Shown here: one piece after another, positions 6,159-9,001 of the stretch | How positions within the stretch are numbered: position 1 is the first letter of the stretch | Layout: each line of letters begins with the position of its first letter | Source: CAYGWP01 sp964353455 | GTDB taxonomy: Bacteria; Planctomycetota; Phycisphaerae; FEN-1346 | Reading direction: 5' to 3' | Length of the DNA stretch: 9,001 nucleotides | Assembly (NCBI GenBank): GCA_964353455.1 | Contig: CAYGWP010000384.1 | Coordinates: 1 to 9,001, forward strand | Position numbers and translations under genes: made by a program | The notes under the pieces: generated by a model | What the model was told of the DNA's origin: nothing | The model's input: the letters and a program-made list of their open reading frames with translations, nothing else | Databases searched by the model: none

Positions 6159-6187
6159 TGTGCCACGGCCGGCTTGCCCGGCCGTGG
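6159..6187 (+). repeat. Palindromic intergenic repeat, family R2, copy 4
   Basis: A 10-bp stem (6163-6172 with 6178-6187) around a CTTGC loop, identical over 28 nt to the copies at 741 and 5314. It lies 7 nt from the R1 copy at 6194. Confidence 0.9.
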
Positions 6188-6193
6188 GAATAG

Positions 6194-6222
6194 GCGCGCG
6201 ACCCTGCGGGTCGCGGCTAAAA
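6194..6222. repeat. 29-nt hairpin repeat, family R1, copy 4
   Basis: The 8-bp stem is 6197-6204 with 6208-6215, loop TGC, ending in GGCTAAAA. It lies 16 nt past the oxidoreductase stop and is identical to the copy at 3215-3243. Confidence 0.9.
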
Positions 6223-6238
6223 GTTATGATGCTCGCCT

Positions 6239-7561
6239 CTACAAGGCCCACGGGCTGCGCATCGCGCGGCTGAGCATGCGGTCGGCGGCGGAATCATTGA
6301 CGAATCGCTCGGCCTGCCAGTCCCACGTGACCTTGCGGCCGAGGCGGCAGGCGATGTCGGAGACGATCGTCAGCGTCGTCGCCGTGTGCCCGCCCTCAAC
6401 CGGGGCGACCGGGTCGCGCCGAGTCCGGATGCACTCCAGGAAGTTCCCGTGATGGTCGCCGGATTCGTACAGGTGCTCGTCCTCGGCCTTGAGCGCCACC
6501 TTAAGGAGCGACGCCGGCTCCGCCGAAATCCCCGCGCGGTCAACGTGCACCATCCCCTTGTCGCCGAAGAACCGGCAGCCGTGCTTCTGTGCGCCATCAT
6601 CCGTGAAGTACAGGTGCAGCCCTTCCGGCGTCCGCACGTTCACCTTCCACGTGATCGAGGTGTTCGCCAGGCCCTCATCGGGGAAGACCGCCGTGCCGTC
6701 GATCTCAACCTTCCCCTGCCCCAGGACCGGGGCGCCCCACATGGCGATGTCGATGTGGTGCACGCCCCACGACTGTATCCACCCCACGCAATAATCGTAG
6801 ATGAAGTACCAGTTGTACGTGCACTTGAGGTCGTTGTACGGCGTCCACGGCGCGGGGCCGAGCCACATTTCATAGTCGAGGCCCGGCGGGACGGGCTTCG
6901 GCTCGGCGTTGGGCAGTTTCCGCCCGCCCGGCACGGCCACCTCCACCTTCTGGAGTTTGCCCAGGTACCCGTTGCGTGCAAGTTCGCAGGCGAACCTGAA
7001 GTTCCGCCCCGACCGCTGCTGCGTGCCGATCTGGAATATCCTGGCGTGCCGCCGCACGGCCTGGCAGAGCGCCCGGCCCTCTGCCACCGTCAGCGACAGG
7101 GCCTTCTCGCCATAGACATCCTTGCCCGCCGCCACGGCCGCCGCGCCCTGGAGTGCGTGCCAGTTCTCGGGCGATGCGATGACGACGGCATCCACCCCCG
7201 GCCTGGCCAGGAGTTCGCGGAAGTCGGCGTGCATCGAGCAGCCCTTGTACGTCCCCTTGCCGGCATCTGCGGCGTACTGCGTCTCGGCCAGTTTCCTGGC
7301 GGCCTCGCGCTTGCTCTCGAACGGGTCGCACACGGCCACAACCTGCGTCTCGCCGCGGCCCAGGAACGTTTTCAGGTGGTCATTGCCGCGGCTCCCCAAG
7401 CCGATCGAGCCGATGCCGATCCGCTCGCTGGGCGCCGCCCGTCCGCCTGCCCCCAGGGCCGATGCCGGAATGATGTACGGCGCCGCCGCTACGGCCGCCG
7501 CCCCCGCCAGGAACCCCCGCCGCGTCAGACGCCGCCCGTCAGCCAGTTTCGCTCGATCCAT
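6239..7561 (-). CDS. Tat-exported Gfo/Idh/MocA family oxidoreductase
   Basis: The 440-residue product has a twin-arginine signal (RLTRRGFLAG at 11-20, hydrophobic to about 31, PASALGA before the mature part). A Rossmann nucleotide-binding domain follows, with GIGSIGLGSRG (49-59) and an acidic strand end VVAVCDP (74-80). VVIASPENWHA (126-136) and GEKALSL (151-157) follow; the usual EKP motif here reads EKA (A154). The catalytic-domain signature GVHHIDIAMWG (266-276) gives candidate active-site residues H268/H269 and D271. The C-terminal region resembles the bacterial-type C-terminal domain of planctomycete members, with SGDHHGNFLECIRTRRDPVAPVEGGH (367-392 region). It probably carries NAD(P) folded in before Tat export and oxidises or reduces a sugar, cyclitol or glycoside; the substrate is unknown. 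AAGGAG lies 6 nt before ATG 7561. It heads the run of sugar genes. Confidence 0.92.
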   Translation of the reverse strand: MDRAKLADGRRLTRRGFLAGAAAVAAAPYIIPASALGAGGRAAPSERIGIGSIGLGSRGNDHLKTFLGRGETQVVAVCDPFESKREAARKLAETQYAADAGKGTYKGCSMHADFRELLARPGVDAVVIASPENWHALQGAAAVAAGKDVYGEKALSLTVAEGRALCQAVRRHARIFQIGTQQRSGRNFRFACELARNGYLGKLQKVEVAVPGGRKLPNAEPKPVPPGLDYEMWLGPAPWTPYNDLKCTYNWYFIYDYCVGWIQSWGVHHIDIAMWGAPVLGQGKVEIDGTAVFPDEGLANTSITWKVNVRTPEGLHLYFTDDGAQKHGCRFFGDKGMVHVDRAGISAEPASLLKVALKAEDEHLYESGDHHGNFLECIRTRRDPVAPVEGGHTATTLTIVSDIACRLGRKVTWDWQAERFVNDSAADRMLSRAMRSPWAL

Positions 7562-7620
7562 GTGCCGCTCCTTCCAGAAGTGCCTCGCGCCCGCCCGCTC
7601 GATTGCCGCTACCTTCTATG

Positions 7621-7648
7621 AGAATACCGCGCCGCCCGACGAAGGCAA
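7621..7648 (-). promoter_or_regulatory. Weak candidate sigma70-type promoter upstream of the oxidoreductase
   Basis: On the minus strand TTGCCT (7648-7643) and TATTCT (7626-7621) are 16 nt apart. Each matches 4 of 6 consensus bases. It sits 60 nt upstream of the start, in the only large gap on that side of the sugar genes. Planctomycete promoter rules are poorly known, so this is a low-confidence candidate. Confidence 0.25.
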
Positions 7649-7682
7649 GCCTTTGTCGCCGCGTTTAGCGTCGTCTTGTTTA

Positions 7683-7786
7683 GAAACTGTTTCAAAACCC
7701 GGTTCCTGTAGCCGCCCTCGGCTGTGCTTGATTGCGGTCATTTTGCACGCCCGAGGGCGGGCGTGCCACAGTTTTGAAACAGTTTC
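7683..7786. mobile_element. MITE-like element with 16-bp terminal inverted repeats
   Basis: GAAACTGTTTCAAAAC (7683-7698) and its exact reverse complement (7771-7786) bound a 104-bp element with no coding capacity. TTA flanks both ends (7680-7682 and 7787-7789), consistent with a 3-bp target duplication. Inside are a 9-bp stem (7745-7753 with 7758-7766, loop AGGG) and a second inverted pair, CCGCCCTCGG at 7712-7721 with its complement at 7751-7760. The whole could fold as one long hairpin. No transposase is in the window. It fills most of the centre of the 282-bp gap between the rhomboid and oxidoreductase genes; the sequence from 7790 to 7843 shows nothing recognisable beyond the repeat word CCGCGA at its start. 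Confidence 0.65.
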
Positions 7787-7843
7787 TTAGCCGCGAATGG
7801 AAGATGAGCGCGCAGCGCCAGCCGCGGGGTTCCCGCCAAGCCG

Positions 7844-8965
7844 CTATCCGAACGCCTCAAGCGTCGCGTGTTTGGCCATGAAGCGGCCCACGATGCCGAC
7901 GGCGATGCCGACGGCCATCCCTCCGAGGTGCGCGGCATAGGCCACGCCGCCCGCGCCCTGCGTCTCCATCCAGACGCCGAACGCCTGCATCAGGAGGAAG
8001 ACCGCCAGGAACGCAATGGCGTGCAACCGGATCACGCCGAACTGCGGCAGGAACCACACAAATACCCCCAGTTGCGCACGGGGAAACATGACCGTGTAGT
8101 AAGCCAGCACGCCGGTGATACCCGCGCTCGCGCCGACGCACGGCATAGTCGTCCGCGGGTCAACAATCGCATGCAGGGCCAGCCCAGCCATGTGCGACCC
8201 GGCCAGAAGCAGGGCGAAGAAGAGCGGCCCCAGCCGGTCCTCAACGTTGTCGCCGAAGAGGAGCAGGAAGTACATGTTGCTCACCAGGTGGAACAGGCCC
8301 GCGTGCATGAAAAACGAACTGACGATCGTCAGGCCCCCGTCGCGGTCCCACCGGGCCGGCACGAAGCCCAGGCCTTCCACGGCGTTTGAGAGGTTCGAGA
8401 ACGTGACGGCGTACATGATCACCATGAAGGCCGCAACCGCCCACGTCACATACGGGCGCGACTTGGTCTCGGGGGCGTCATACTCTATCGGCATGCCCAG
8501 GATGAGCGGGATCCACTGCCACTTGCTGGGCGGAACCGGGCCGGTCTCATCTCGTTCCATCTGCTCCATGTGTTGAAGTTCAAGCAGGGCCACTTGCTCG
8601 CGGCCCTTCGGGGAGAGTTCATCGGTGTGAGGGCGCGGCACAGTGGGCACCGACTCCAGTTCCGCGTTGTCGAACCAGACGGTGGCGCATGACGGGCAGA
8701 CATCGAGCGCGAGGCCCGGCGCTTCCGGCCCGGCGAGGACCGAGGCCATGCGCCCGTGGCAGTGCGGACATCGGAGCGGGCCGCGGGCATCGCTTTCCTT
8801 CGCCCGCAGCCACAAGTGCTTGAGGAATTCGGGTTCCGCCCCGGCCTGACGGAGGACCGGCACGGCCACGTCGCGGCCGCGGCACTTCGGGCATCCATAG
8901 ACTATGCCCAGTTTCGTCACTCGCCTCGCCAGAGGCACCGTGCTACATCGCGGGCAGAATGGCAC
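7844..8965 (-). CDS. Rhomboid intramembrane serine protease with N-terminal zinc-binding motifs
   Basis: The 373-residue product has two paired-cysteine modules at its N-terminus: C4/C7 with C25/C28 (CPRC, CPKC) and C66/C69 with C90/C93 (CPHC, CPSC; like the TFIIB-type zinc ribbon). A charged linker spans about 105-165. The rhomboid domain has about six membrane segments (roughly 171-190, 213-237, 246-266, 279-296, 313-332, 341-362). It carries the expected catalytic set: FHLVSNMYFLLLFGDNVED with H226 and N230, GASAGITG with Ser S280, and AAHLGG with His H346. Rhomboids cleave membrane-spanning substrates in the lipid bilayer. The start is GTG at 8965, with AAAGGG (8972-8977) 6 nt upstream. 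The ATG at 8970 is out of frame. The frame stays open to the window edge, so a longer form cannot be fully excluded. It is probably unrelated to the sugar genes. Confidence 0.9.
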   Translation of the reverse strand: MPFCPRCSTVPLARRVTKLGIVYGCPKCRGRDVAVPVLRQAGAEPEFLKHLWLRAKESDARGPLRCPHCHGRMASVLAGPEAPGLALDVCPSCATVWFDNAELESVPTVPRPHTDELSPKGREQVALLELQHMEQMERDETGPVPPSKWQWIPLILGMPIEYDAPETKSRPYVTWAVAAFMVIMYAVTFSNLSNAVEGLGFVPARWDRDGGLTIVSSFFMHAGLFHLVSNMYFLLLFGDNVEDRLGPLFFALLLAGSHMAGLALHAIVDPRTTMPCVGASAGITGVLAYYTVMFPRAQLGVFVWFLPQFGVIRLHAIAFLAVFLLMQAFGVWMETQGAGGVAYAAHLGGMAVGIAVGIVGRFMAKHATLEAFG

Positions 8966-8971
8966 GGCATG

Positions 8972-8977
8972 CCCTTT
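8972..8977 (-). promoter_or_regulatory. Shine-Dalgarno site for the GTG start of the rhomboid gene
   Basis: The minus strand reads AAAGGG with a 6-nt spacer to GTG at 8965. The ATG at 8970 is 1 nt away and out of frame. Confidence 0.6.
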
Positions 8978-9001
8978 CGCAGTCGGCGTTACTTGTCTTT
9001 G

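Noticed and set aside
741..6187. R2 copies as a CRISPR array
   Set aside because: The copies are kilobases apart between genes, have no regular spacers, and occur in both orientations. No cas gene is present.
3215..6222. R1 hairpins as rho-independent terminators
   Set aside because: The stems are only 8 bp and no T-run follows in the coding direction. The T-run lies before the stem, and the plus-strand reading ends in A, not T.
6386..7621. 411-residue plus-strand open frame
   Set aside because: It is antisense to the well-supported Gfo/Idh/MocA gene, has Arg/His/Pro-rich composition and shows no recognisable motif.
1..9001. tRNA, rRNA or riboswitch
   Set aside because: No cloverleaf, rRNA segment or known riboswitch core was recognised by eye in any gap. 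The gaps are short and dominated by the repeats.

Overview
The window is a high-GC bacterial segment in which all eight supportable genes lie on the minus strand. Transcription therefore runs from the right edge to the left edge. The protein set suggests a Planctomycetota or related PVC-type environmental bacterium: Tat-exported Gfo/Idh/MocA oxidoreductase, ThuA-domain protein, several xylose-isomerase-like TIM barrels, a DUF362 protein and a cupin. The taxonomic call is inference from gene content only; no RNA gene or marker gene is present.

In transcription order: (1) a rhomboid intramembrane protease with an N-terminal pair of zinc-binding motifs (8965-7844); (2) a 282-bp gap holding a MITE-like inverted-repeat element and a weak candidate promoter; (3) a Tat-exported Gfo/Idh/MocA oxidoreductase (7561-6239); (4) a secreted ThuA-domain protein (6141-5374); (5) a cytoplasmic sugar phosphate isomerase/epimerase-like TIM barrel (5251-4385); (6) a Tat-exported, probably lipid-anchored epimerase with every active-site residue of the D-tagatose/D-psicose 3-epimerase family (4232-3267); (7) a Tat-exported DUF362 protein (3177-2206); (8) a cytoplasmic cupin/phosphomannose-isomerase-like protein (2120-837); (9) the N-terminal 236 residues of another TIM-barrel epimerase, cut by the left edge (709-1).

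Genes 3 to 9 look like one carbohydrate-processing cluster. Four products carry export signals (oxidoreductase, ThuA, epimerase, DUF362) and three do not. A plausible but unproven reading is oxidation of a sugar or glycoside by the oxidoreductase, with isomerisation, epimerisation or elimination by the TIM barrels, partly outside the cytoplasm. The rhomboid gene is probably a separate unit.

The most unusual structure is between the genes. Nearly every intergenic gap carries palindromic repeats in a fixed order after the stop codon: a 29-nt hairpin repeat (four copies, differing only in a 3-nt loop), then a second palindrome family built on CACGGCCGG/CCGGCCGTG (five copies or variants plus a half copy), then the Shine-Dalgarno and start of the next gene. 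One repeat supplies the ThuA stop codon. Repeat-derived sequence also creates false upstream start codons, so several starts here were chosen by Shine-Dalgarno spacing and are shorter than the longest open frame.
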